Positions 1 to 6,672 are shown, numbered from the stretch's first letter. The stretch is 8,523 bases of DNA from Bacteroidales bacterium (GCA_007124575.1 SLEW01000187.1:1-8523), one strand, 5' to 3'. Translations and numbers: made by a program. The notes: generated by a model not told the origin, from the letters alone.

Positions 1-419
1 ATCACCCCGGGAGCCTTCCTTTCCAATGGCATCTCATAAAGATCACCCTCAACAGGTCCTTTTTCATCTATGGGCCTTCCAAGGGTATTTACCACCCGGC
101 CAAGCAAACCCTCACCAACACGTATGGAGACAATACGACCGGTGCGTTTCACAATGTCTCCCTCCCGAAGGCGGCGACAATCCCCCAGCAAAACTATTCC
201 TGCGTTATCTTCTTCGAGATTCAGCACTACACCCGTCAGACCATTGTCATTGCACGCGATCATTTCTCCGGCCCAGGCATTACTCAGACCATAGATGCGC
301 GCAATACCATCTCCAACCTGCAATACTGTTCCCGTCTCCTCAAGTTCAATTTCGGGATGAAAACCTGCCATTTCCTGTCTCAAAATGGCTGATATCTCTG
401 AAGGTTTAAGTTCTGACAT
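1..419 (-). CDS. atpA: F1 ATP synthase alpha subunit, 5' part only (runs off left edge)
   Basis: This is the N-terminal 139 residues of the alpha subunit, the nucleotide-binding but largely non-catalytic partner of beta in the alpha3beta3 head of F1 ATP synthase at the inner face of the cytoplasmic membrane. The translation starts MSELKPSEIS and shows the family's N-terminal beta-barrel: VGDGIARIYGL at residues 35-45, GEMI at 51-54, and GLLGRVVNTLGRPID at 104-118. It ends at APGV, so the Walker A P-loop and the nucleotide-binding and C-terminal domains lie outside the window. The ATG at 419..417 is chosen because it follows the atpH stop codon by only two bases and gives the usual family N-terminus, implying translational coupling. 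Identity is secure from the conserved GRVVNTLG block and the position after atpH. Confidence 0.97.
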   Translation of the reverse strand, partial: MSELKPSEISAILRQEMAGFHPEIELEETGTVLQVGDGIARIYGLSNAWAGEMIACNDNGLTGVVLNLEEDNAGIVLLGDCRRLREGDIVKRTGRIVSIRVGEGLLGRVVNTLGRPIDEKGPVEGDLYEMPLERKAPGV

Positions 420-421
420 AA

Positions 422-961
422 TTACAGGTTCATGTGTGTTCGTAACAAGGATAAACGGTGCTTCACACTCGCATTATATTGCTTTTCACCAAGCCTCAGG
501 ATAAAACCGCCAATAATATCAGGATTGATTTTATGTTCAAATTCCACGTCGCAATCCGTAAGGCGCTTAGCCGCGATAACTGCCTGTTGTCTTATCTTAT
601 CATCCATTGGAAAAGCAGTGATCAGAAGAATCTTTTCAATGCCATGAAGCTTTTTATATTCATCCAGATAAGCAAGTGCAATGCCTTCAAGCATAAACCC
701 TCGCTGTTTACGCAAAATAATCCTGACATAATTTTGTATAAGTGGATGAATGCTTCTGTCAAACAGGCGGTCAATGATATTTTGTTTTTTTGAAAGCCTT
801 ATTACCGGGCTTTTTAACAACGCTGACAATTCTTTGTTTTGTGCAAAAACCCGGTGAATGGTTTTCATGTCCGCGTAAGACCGTTCAAGCACATTATTCT
901 CCCCGGCCAGCGTAAGCAATGCTTTAGCGTAACGCTTATTCAAAACACTGTTTTGCTGCAT
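422..961 (-). CDS. atpH: F1 ATP synthase delta subunit (OSCP family)
   Basis: Delta is the stator subunit that joins the top of the alpha3beta3 head to the peripheral b stalk. The 179-residue protein has the normal family length. It shows the N-terminal RYAKAL motif (residues 10-15) of the helical alpha-binding domain, a central run of helices (about 20-105), and the C-terminal signature PDIIGGFILRLGEKQYNASV (147-166), which contacts subunit b. The family usually has Asp in the last part of this signature (D-x-S-V); here it is Asn163, a mild variation. The start at 961 lies 23 bases after the atpF stop, with no strong Shine-Dalgarno sequence. The stop is two bases before the atpA ATG. It belongs to the same transcription unit as the other atp genes. 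Confidence 0.96.
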   Translation of the reverse strand: MQQNSVLNKRYAKALLTLAGENNVLERSYADMKTIHRVFAQNKELSALLKSPVIRLSKKQNIIDRLFDRSIHPLIQNYVRIILRKQRGFMLEGIALAYLDEYKKLHGIEKILLITAFPMDDKIRQQAVIAAKRLTDCDVEFEHKINPDIIGGFILRLGEKQYNASVKHRLSLLRTHMNL

Positions 962-984
962 GTTTTTTCAGGCTAATGAGCTGT

Positions 985-1479
985 TTAATTAACATTCATC
1001 TTATCCAGAAGCTTACTGACGTATTGTCTATTTCTTCCACGATCGCTAAATTCTTCCAGCAGCACTTGCTCGGCCAGTTCCAGGGATAGCGAAGAAAGCT
1101 GTTCCTTAATCTGGCTATAAGCTTCTTTTTTGTATTGCAAGATCATTTCTTCAGCCTTTTCTCCAATCTCCTGTGCTTCCTCCCGTGCTTTTTGCTTTGC
1201 CTCCTCAATAATCAAATCTGCATCGGCCTCTGCTTTGGCAACAATCTCTTTGTATGATTTTTCCGCCTCAGCGATCTTTTTGCTTTTTGCAACGTCCAGC
1301 TGTGACATCTCATACTCAATATGTTTTGCGTCGCTAAAAGACTTGGCTAATTCTTTCTCCCGGGCATTTAGTATCTGAAGAATGGGTTGCCAGGCATATT
1401 TTTTTAATATGTATAAAACCACTGCAAAAGCAATGGTCATCCAGAATATCAGGCCCAATCCGGGCATAAGTAGTTCCAT
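985..1479 (-). CDS. atpF: F0 ATP synthase b subunit (peripheral stalk)
   Basis: Subunit b anchors the peripheral stator stalk in the membrane and reaches up to delta. The 164-residue protein has the classic layout: a short N-terminus, one membrane helix at about residues 8-27 (LGLIFWMTIAFAVVLYIL region), then a KKYAWQPI turn at 26-33 and a long, charged, Ala/Glu/Lys-rich coiled coil from about 38 to 125. The C-terminal part (LSLELAEQVLLEEF) is the delta-binding end. There is no second b-like gene here, so this is probably a homodimer rather than a b/b' pair. The ATG at 1479 follows a possible micro-ORF (stop at 1493) by 13 bases; the gap to atpE is otherwise long for this operon. Confidence 0.97.
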   Translation of the reverse strand: MELLMPGLGLIFWMTIAFAVVLYILKKYAWQPILQILNAREKELAKSFSDAKHIEYEMSQLDVAKSKKIAEAEKSYKEIVAKAEADADLIIEEAKQKAREEAQEIGEKAEEMILQYKKEAYSQIKEQLSSLSLELAEQVLLEEFSDRGRNRQYVSKLLDKMNVN

Positions 1480-1492
1480 AGAGCAAGCTGTT

Positions 1493-1606
1493 TTAGTCGT
1501 TTAGACTGCCAGCAACCATAAAAGCTCCGGCAAAAAACAAAGACAAAGGGGCGCGCATCTGATATACCGTTTCTATGGCGGCATAGAGGAAGCTGCGTGC
1601 ATGCAT
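1493..1606 (-). CDS. Possible 37-codon membrane micro-ORF between atpE and atpF
   Basis: The 132-bp gap between atpE and atpF is almost filled by one short reading frame that begins five bases after the atpE stop (TGA TAAGG ATG) and ends 13 bases before the atpF ATG. The predicted peptide starts MHARSFLYAAIETVYQM and continues with an apolar stretch, RAPLSLFFAGAFMVAGSL (residues 18-35), that could be a short membrane helix, ending in ND. The AAGG directly before the ATG is too close to act as a normal ribosome-binding site, so initiation would have to be coupled to atpE termination; an internal ATG at codon 17 is an alternative. I do not recognise a family. The coupling geometry and hydrophobic C-terminal half support a real gene, but 37 codons can arise by chance, so this remains tentative. 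Confidence 0.35.
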   Translation of the reverse strand: MHARSFLYAAIETVYQMRAPLSLFFAGAFMVAGSLND

Positions 1607-1611
1607 CCTTA

Positions 1612-1872
1612 TCAAACAAACAAGGTAAGCAACACGATCACCAGGGCAAAAAATGTAATACCCTCAATGAGTGCTGCAGCCACTACCATAGATGAGCGCA
1701 GGTCGTTACCTGCCTCAGGTTGTCTCGCTATGTTGTCAATGGCACTTCTTGCAATGGAAGAAATGCCATAAGCTGCTCCAAAAACAGCAATTACTGCTGT
1801 TAATGCAGCACCAAGCTTCATCCATTCGTGAGCTATGTCTACCGAGTTAAGCAGTACAAACAAAATATCCAT
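1612..1872 (-). CDS. atpE: F0 ATP synthase c subunit (rotor ring)
   Basis: Subunit c forms the rotating ring of F0; each copy carries one ion across the membrane on a buried carboxylate. The 86-residue protein has two membrane helices (about 18-42 and 60-86) joined by the conserved polar loop ARQPE (49-53), which contacts gamma/epsilon. The ion-binding residue is Glu70 in ALIEGITFFALV. By hand alignment on ARQPE, the glutamine that helps bind sodium in Ilyobacter-type rings is Ile37 here, and the residue after the glutamate is Gly rather than Ser/Thr, so proton coupling is inferred. The ATG at 1872 follows the atpB stop (a double TGATGA) by 23 bases. Confidence 0.97.
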   Translation of the reverse strand: MDILFVLLNSVDIAHEWMKLGAALTAVIAVFGAAYGISSIARSAIDNIARQPEAGNDLRSSMVVAAALIEGITFFALVIVLLTLFV

Positions 1873-1895
1873 GATTTTTATTTTTTAGGTTTTCA

Positions 1896-3026
1896 TCAGT
1901 GTGCTCCTTTTGGAACGGCCATCCCAAAGAAGAACGCACTGAAAAGAGTAAAAATATATGCTTGCAAAAAAGAAACCAGAATTTTAAGAAAGTTAAGAAA
2001 GACTAAAAACAAAACAGTCAGGGGAGACACGGAATATCCTATCAGCGCACTAACCGATCCAAGCACAAAAATCAGTGAAGTCAGGCTTAAAATGACCATG
2101 TGCCCGGCAGTCATGTTGGCAAAAAGCCTTATCATTAATGTAAAAGGCTTGATAAAGGCCCCCATCACCTCCACAAGCGGAAGTATGGGTACCGGGAATT
2201 TAAGAAACACAGGCACTCCCGGCATGTTAAACATTTGTTTCCAGTAGTGTTTGTTCGCATACCAATGAGTAAAGAAAAAGGTAAACATGGCGAGTACAAA
2301 CGTCACACTGATGTTACCCGTTATGTTGACTCCCCCGGGGAAGAAAGGGACAAGCCCTAACAGGTTATTGAAAAATATAAAAAAGAATGCAGTAAGAAGA
2401 TAAGGCATGAAACGTTGATAGCGGTCTGGTCCGATAGCCAGAATGGCAATCTGATCTCTTACAAACAAGATCAATGGCTCAAACAGAAGAGGCAGCCCTT
2501 TGGGAGTGGAATACACGTCCGCGCCTCTGTACTTTTTCCCAACACTGACAAATAGCCAACATAAAAGAAACGAGGCAATAAAGACGGCGAGCACAGTTTT
2601 TGTCATGGATAAATCATAGATAGTTGCTGCTTCCGGGTCGGGGGTTTGGCCATCATCCAGCACTCTGATCACCCGCCCTTTGCGCCTCCCTTCATCGGCT
2701 ATGGCGAAGTTCTTGTGCGAAGCCTCTCCATGTTCAAAGCGTCGGCTGGAAAATACATAAAGGCTGGATTCATAAAACAGGATGACCGGCAAGTGAATAG
2801 TAATATCCTTTTCGCCAATATCCAAAAGATGCCACTCGTAACTGTCCAGCACATGGTCAATAATCACGCTACGTGCATCAAACTGTTTCCCTTCATCATT
2901 GTCAGACACCTGCACATTGTCAATGGCTCCGTATGAAGCGGCCGAAGAAAGGAACACCAAAAGAGAGAGGCAAAGTACCTTCCATAGCCATGTGCTTTTT
3001 GATCTCCCATGTATCTCTTCACGCAT
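1896..3026 (-). CDS. atpB: F0 ATP synthase a subunit with N-terminal signal peptide and periplasmic extension
   Basis: Subunit a forms the ion half-channels against the c ring. I choose the ATG at 3026..3024 (376 residues, MREEIHGRSK...); the frame continues upstream only to a TTG at 3044. Residues about 13-34 are a basic-then-apolar signal peptide ending near SSAASYGA. A polar domain follows to about residue 138. The conserved channel part then starts with a membrane helix (about 141-160) and has five to six helices. The essential helix carries PFTLMIRLFANMTAGHM (294-310), with Arg300 equivalent to E. coli aArg210; Glu286 and Gln355 are further conserved polar positions. Ordinary AtpB proteins are about 240-270 residues; the extra 110 or so are known from Bacteroidota. 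It is the first F0 gene of the operon. Confidence 0.96.
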   Translation of the reverse strand: MREEIHGRSKSTWLWKVLCLSLLVFLSSAASYGAIDNVQVSDNDEGKQFDARSVIIDHVLDSYEWHLLDIGEKDITIHLPVILFYESSLYVFSSRRFEHGEASHKNFAIADEGRRKGRVIRVLDDGQTPDPEAATIYDLSMTKTVLAVFIASFLLCWLFVSVGKKYRGADVYSTPKGLPLLFEPLILFVRDQIAILAIGPDRYQRFMPYLLTAFFFIFFNNLLGLVPFFPGGVNITGNISVTFVLAMFTFFFTHWYANKHYWKQMFNMPGVPVFLKFPVPILPLVEVMGAFIKPFTLMIRLFANMTAGHMVILSLTSLIFVLGSVSALIGYSVSPLTVLFLVFLNFLKILVSFLQAYIFTLFSAFFFGMAVPKGAH

Positions 3027-3101
3027 ACAAAAAATATTATGCAAGCCTGCTAAATTGGAAAAACAATCCTATCAGTGAATTATGTTTGTTTAGTATAAAC
3101 G
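3027..3101. other. Short AT-rich spacer before atpB with a small inverted repeat
   Basis: This 75-base spacer separates the four-helix membrane gene from atpB. It holds a perfect 5-bp inverted repeat with a 3-base loop, GTTTAGTATAAAC, at 3088..3100. There is no T-run typical of a terminator directly after it on the minus strand. No exact TAnnTTTG promoter element is present on the minus strand; the nearest is a TA followed by TTTTTTG just upstream of the atpB ATG with a one-base-too-long spacing. No Shine-Dalgarno sequence precedes atpB. I see nothing that clearly separates the two genes into different transcripts. Confidence 0.3.
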
Positions 3102-3470
3102 CTATTTTTTCAAATTATGATACAAATAGGATACTTCAAAGGTTGTATAAACAAAGTAAAACACAAAAAAGGTAATGATGAATGGAATGGCGTCTTCGGG
3201 GAAGGTAAAGGAATAGATCAACAAAACGGTAACATAGAGAATAAAACGAACAACAGTAGTGATGATAAACCGGGTGGAAAAGGAACCCGGGGTCTGGCTT
3301 TGGTATTTGTTTAATATCAGCCTCGTAGTCAACGTAATGAGATAGAAAAAGGGAATGAATGCATAGAAGACATCTGAAATGAAGCGATCCGGGAGTATAA
3401 AAACCAACACTCCATAAAGAGCAAACAAAATAATTGAGTACAATGTAAGCTTCCTTATGAAAGAATTCAT
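3102..3470 (-). CDS. Four-helix membrane protein at the head of the atp genes (AtpI-like position, family uncertain)
   Basis: A 122-residue, very hydrophobic protein beginning MNSFIRKLTLYS. It has four likely membrane helices at about residues 8-26, 34-54, 69-88 and 94-114 and a short basic tail ending HNLKK. Arg60-type positive residues between helices 2 and 3 (LTTRLILNKY) suggest cytoplasmic loops. It sits where other bacteria have atpI, whose product is a small four-helix protein that helps assemble the c ring, so an assembly or accessory role is inferred from position and topology only; I see no diagnostic motif. The frame is open upstream to a TTG at 3500 (10 more codons, MHNQHNETET if used); an AAGGGG lies 10 bases before that TTG. 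The ATG at 3470 is preferred because it starts directly before helix 1. Confidence 0.75.
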   Translation of the reverse strand: MNSFIRKLTLYSIILFALYGVLVFILPDRFISDVFYAFIPFFYLITLTTRLILNKYQSQTPGSFSTRFIITTVVRFILYVTVLLIYSFTFPEDAIPFIITFFVFYFVYTTFEVSYLYHNLKK

Positions 3471-3527
3471 TGTTTCTGTTTCGTTATGTTGATTATGCAA
3501 TCATGTGATGCCCCTTAACCAGGAAGG

Positions 3528-3917
3528 TTATTTTTCCTTTCCTTTATTACTGTCGCGGCTCATGGATGATGCATCATCCTTTTCCATGGTGCATGTTCCT
3601 GAGAATTTGGCTCCTGGTTCTATTGAAAGTTTATTGGTAATGATGTCTCCATTAAACACAGCCGCTGCTTTCAGGGAAAGTAGTTCGGACACATCCGCTT
3701 TGCCTTCAATCTTTCCGGAGAAATCGGCGTTGGCACAATATATATCTCCCTCGATCACACCGGTATCTCCCAGGACAATCTTTCCTTTTGATCGTACCTC
3801 GCCTACAATTTTTCCATCTATACGGATATCACCCTTGGAGTCAATTTCACCTTTAATAGTAGTACCCGAACCCACTAAATTAATTGCTGTATGCTCTGTT
3901 TCTTTCTGCTTGGCCAT
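3528..3917 (-). CDS. Bactofilin (polymer-forming cytoskeletal protein)
   Basis: Bactofilins polymerise without nucleotide into filaments under the membrane and act as scaffolds for envelope enzymes and other complexes. The 129-residue protein has a short polar N-terminus, then the right-handed beta-helix core: LVGSGTTIKGEIDSKGDIRI (14-33), DGKIVGEV, KIVLGDTGVIEGDI, ADFSGKIEGKADVSELLSLK and GDIITNKLSIEPGAKFSGTC (95-114), with the repeating Gly/Ile/Val pattern and the family-typical SELLSLKA and IEPGAKF segments. The tail (115-129) is charged and disordered. There is no signal peptide or membrane helix, so it is cytoplasmic. It follows porW-like by 87 bases, which hold a candidate promoter, and precedes the membrane gene by 57 bases. 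Position before the atp genes is common in Bacteroidota. Confidence 0.95.
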   Translation of the reverse strand: MAKQKETEHTAINLVGSGTTIKGEIDSKGDIRIDGKIVGEVRSKGKIVLGDTGVIEGDIYCANADFSGKIEGKADVSELLSLKAAAVFNGDIITNKLSIEPGAKFSGTCTMEKDDASSMSRDSNKGKEK

Positions 3918-3937
3918 TATTAATAAAATTAATGTTG

Positions 3938-3968
3938 AAAAAATTGCTTAATTGCTTCTGTAAAAGCA
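3938..3968 (-). terminator. Weak hairpin plus T-run downstream of the porW-like gene
   Basis: On the minus strand TGCTT-TTACAG-AAGCA (3968 to 3953) can form a 5-bp stem with a six-base loop. A run of six T follows at 3943..3938, nine bases after the stem. The stem is short and AT-rich and the T-run is displaced, so it would be a poor intrinsic terminator. It also lies downstream of the candidate bactofilin promoter, inside its leader, so it could equally be a leader structure or nothing. Confidence 0.2.
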
Positions 3969-3973
3969 TTAGA

Positions 3974-3981
3974 CAAAAGTA
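3974..3981 (-). promoter_or_regulatory. Candidate -7 element for the bactofilin-atp transcript
   Basis: The minus strand reads TACTTTTG here, an exact match to the Bacteroidota -7 consensus TAnnTTTG. Transcription would start around 3968 and give a leader of roughly 50 bases before the bactofilin ATG at 3917. No good TTTG -33 box sits 17-23 bases upstream (the sequence there is T-rich with imperfect matches), so this rests on the -7 match and its position in the porW-bactofilin gap. If real, it could drive bactofilin and the atp genes as one transcript. Confidence 0.4.
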
Positions 3982-4004
3982 TAAAAAAGTTCACATAAAG
4001 TGTT

Positions 4005-6665
4005 CTAGATTTCCAGGTAATAGTAATCAAAGAAATAACGGTATTCTTCAATTTCCTTATCCTGGTAGAACATAGGATAGTTGTCAACAGAAATCACGAA
4101 AGTTTCAATGTATTCAGACCTGACCGTTTCCAGCTCCTCATTATCCTGCCATTGCTGATAATATTCCATGCCACTTTCCAAATTCGCGAAGTTGGTGATT
4201 GTCAGCAGCTGCTTTCCTTCCTCGAAGTAGATGTTGTTTACGGACAGGTTTTCATCTTCATATTGCGTTTCATTAAACTGAGATATAGTGGCATTTACAT
4301 AAGACGGGTCATGGTGTTCCGTTTGTACGAGTATAACAAAAAAGTGAACGGCGTCAGGCGAAAAGTTGTAGGGTGTATCAATGGGGTCACGTTCGCGCCG
4401 GTGCGTTTCTCCTTCAGGTTCTGCTGCCATTCTTTCCTCCCGGGCCTCATGCAATGAGGCTAGCAATACGGATGCAGGCTGATGCACCGGGGTATCTTGA
4501 TAAATATCTACCACGTTTTGCAATTCAGCCATAAACAACTCCTGATCGTCATTTTTGCCAAGGGCCATGGCATGCAGGTATGCAAATCGCGCCTCAAGCT
4601 CGCGCGACACCTCCAGGGTGTCCAATGCTGCCCTGTTCTCAGCGATCACATCATACCTTCCTGAAAAGAAGGCCCGGTAACTTTGTTCGTACAGTTCATT
4701 TGCCAGGTTCTGCCTGTTTCTGATATTTTCAGCATAGTCAGGGTCACCAATGATCATAGCATATTCACTGTCGGGATAATTCTGCAGCAATGTATTTTTG
4801 ACCTGTTCCGCTGCGGCATGATTTCCGGTTTCGCGATGCATGTGGTAGAGGTAATAATATGCCTGCAACTCCTTCCCTGATCCGTCAAAGTTGTTTACCA
4901 GCTCGGTAAAGCTCTCTATGGCGTTTGACAAATCGTTCAATCTTTCACGGAAGAGCATGGCTTTATTAAAGTATGCCTGCACTTGCCTCTCTATGGATGC
5001 AGCCATCTGCTCTTCCGTATTGGGGATGTTTCGCAAATATTTTTCTTTGTCATACTGATCGAACTCAAGGGTATCTTCCTCTTCTGTTACCAGGTCATCA
5101 AACCCATCCATGTCGCCAAAACCACCAGCCATCATTTGCCTGTTGCTGATACGCCACATATCTTCCAGGGGCCTTTCTCCAAAGTTGCTGAAGAACTCCA
5201 TCTCCCCATTTGCCTTTGCCGTTGTATTATAAAAATACCAGCCACCTTCACTGCCACGTCCCATTTGACGCCCCTGCCTGGCAGTACGACCCGCCTCACG
5301 CATTTCCTGCTGTCGTTGCCGTTCTGCCTCCTGGCGTTTTCTTTCTTCTTCACGAAGACCTTCTATAATATCTGCCACAATTGCTTCCTGCTCATCTGAA
5401 GAGAGCGAAGCAAGCTGCTGCAAACTGTCCTCTACTGCTATGATTTCACTAAGTTGGGCAAGCCCCGTCAAAACCTGATGACGTAATCTTACCTTGTCAA
5501 TCTCATCATAATTGCCAGGCAAAAAAGCTGTTGTACTATCGTAATACATCTTGGCCTTTTCATAATCAGGATGCTCAAAATAAATCTCACCCAGCCTCAG
5601 GAAAGCCAACCCTTTTTGCAGATCATTATTGTCGCTCACCTCAGCAGACCTTTCAAACATTTCAATAGCCCGGTCTTCGTCACCCGCGCGCATATACAAT
5701 TGTGCTAAAGCATAATATATCTGATCCTGAAATTCGCCATATCTGTCCTCTTTGAGCATTTCCATGAGTTCCTGTCGAATAAAATCACTGCCGCCCACGG
5801 ATGGGTCATAAGCTAATGCCATACCAATGCGCGCCTGAAAACGCATGTTCCTGTCCGCACGCATATCCAGAACCCTTTCAAATGTTTCCTGGGCCCTGGC
5901 AAATTGCCCTGAGTGGTGATACACCTGTGCCTGAATAAATGTCAGCCTGGCCCTTTCATGCCTGCTTTCCTGGTAAGGGATAGCCTTCTCCAGTTGCCTT
6001 GCTGCCTCTTCATATCTTTCCTGCCGGATAAAATGATCGGCATATGCTTTTCTGAACATGGCTACGGTTTCATCATTCAAAACGCCGCTATTATAACGGC
6101 GCTCAAGTGTTTCAAGCAACCGATGCGCCTGTTCATATCTCTCCTGCTGATTATATGACTTGGCAATCCAGACCTTGGAGTCATGACTGCGTTGGGTATC
6201 GTATTGCCTGATGATATATTCAAAAGTAAGGATGGCCAGGGTGTAATCACGTTTGAAAAAATGCGAACGTCCAATAAGAAAATAAGACTCATCAATCCAT
6301 TTGTTATGCTCCTCTCCGCGGATGTCCATGGAATGACGGCGAATCACAAGACTTGCCTTCTCGTAAACCACATCCATGTTGCTGCTTATAGATGCAGCAT
6401 CCTGCTCCGTGCCGTAACGAAAAACCGACAATATCTGTTCGTAATTGTCAGTATGGGCCTCTGAAAGCGACTCAAGACTCTCCTGGTAAATTTCCCGGGC
6501 ATTGAAATACCCGTTGTATTTTGCATTTACGGTGTGAAATGCACGATTAACAAAAGAATCCTTCTGTGTGGAACAACCAGAAAAAAAGGATATAGCAAGA
6601 GCAGGGATCAACAATAAGGTGATCCGCAGGAGAAATTTTCGTGAATCAGGCATGTACATCATCAT
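4005..6665 (-). CDS. PorW/SprE-type TPR lipoprotein of the type IX secretion and gliding machinery
   Basis: An 886-residue predicted lipoprotein. The signal peptide ends in the lipobox FSGC, giving lipid-modified Cys31, followed by STQKDSFVNRAFHTVNAKYN, which resembles the start of mature SprE/PorW proteins. Helical TPR-like repeats cover about 125-400 (for example NKWIDESYFLIGRSHFFKRD at 121-140, and QIYYALAQLYMRAGDEDRAI at 315-334) and resume at about 560-740. They are split by a charged Arg/Gln/Glu segment (437-470), a Gly-rich stretch, and the family-like block FGERPLEDMWR (495-505). The C-terminal domain (774-886) with HFFVILV, ISQFN, FVISVDNYPMFY and YFFDYYYLEI matches the end of the SprE type. 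PorW/SprE is needed for type IX secretion, probably linking periplasmic and outer-membrane parts. Start: ATG codons lie at 6665, 6662, 6659 and 6653; the last (MPDSRKFLLRIT) is also plausible. Confidence 0.83.
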   Translation of the reverse strand: MMMYMPDSRKFLLRITLLLIPALAISFFSGCSTQKDSFVNRAFHTVNAKYNGYFNAREIYQESLESLSEAHTDNYEQILSVFRYGTEQDAASISSNMDVVYEKASLVIRRHSMDIRGEEHNKWIDESYFLIGRSHFFKRDYTLAILTFEYIIRQYDTQRSHDSKVWIAKSYNQQERYEQAHRLLETLERRYNSGVLNDETVAMFRKAYADHFIRQERYEEAARQLEKAIPYQESRHERARLTFIQAQVYHHSGQFARAQETFERVLDMRADRNMRFQARIGMALAYDPSVGGSDFIRQELMEMLKEDRYGEFQDQIYYALAQLYMRAGDEDRAIEMFERSAEVSDNNDLQKGLAFLRLGEIYFEHPDYEKAKMYYDSTTAFLPGNYDEIDKVRLRHQVLTGLAQLSEIIAVEDSLQQLASLSSDEQEAIVADIIEGLREEERKRQEAERQRQQEMREAGRTARQGRQMGRGSEGGWYFYNTTAKANGEMEFFSNFGERPLEDMWRISNRQMMAGGFGDMDGFDDLVTEEEDTLEFDQYDKEKYLRNIPNTEEQMAASIERQVQAYFNKAMLFRERLNDLSNAIESFTELVNNFDGSGKELQAYYYLYHMHRETGNHAAAEQVKNTLLQNYPDSEYAMIIGDPDYAENIRNRQNLANELYEQSYRAFFSGRYDVIAENRAALDTLEVSRELEARFAYLHAMALGKNDDQELFMAELQNVVDIYQDTPVHQPASVLLASLHEAREERMAAEPEGETHRRERDPIDTPYNFSPDAVHFFVILVQTEHHDPSYVNATISQFNETQYEDENLSVNNIYFEEGKQLLTITNFANLESGMEYYQQWQDNEELETVRSEYIETFVISVDNYPMFYQDKEIEEYRYFFDYYYLEI

Positions 6666-6672
6666 TAAACCA

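Noticed and set aside
26..409. Plus-strand open frame of 127 codons
   Set aside because: It lies wholly antisense to atpA, whose protein matches the alpha-subunit family throughout; the plus-strand peptide has no recognisable pattern.
1598..1605. Perfect palindrome TGCATGCA near the atpE stop
   Set aside because: Eight bases is expected by chance in a window this size, with no second copy or flanking symmetry to suggest an operator.
3027..3044. Longer AtpB starting at TTG 3044
   Set aside because: The ATG at 3026 gives a normal basic N-terminus before the signal peptide helix; the extra six residues add nothing and TTG starts are less common.
3088..3100. Inverted repeat GTTTAGTATAAAC upstream of atpB as a terminator or operator
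   Set aside because: Five AT-rich pairs with a three-base loop make an unstable hairpin, there is no following T-run on the minus strand, and no second copy is seen.
3505..3951. Plus-strand open frame of 148 codons, longer than bactofilin itself
   Set aside because: It is the reverse complement of the bactofilin repeats; the minus-strand product is an unmistakable bactofilin, and the antisense frame merely mirrors its periodic codons.
4983..5399. Plus-strand open frame of 138 codons inside the porW-like gene
   Set aside because: Antisense to a continuous 886-codon gene with a coherent lipobox, TPR repeats and C-terminal domain; the composition is that of a shadow frame.
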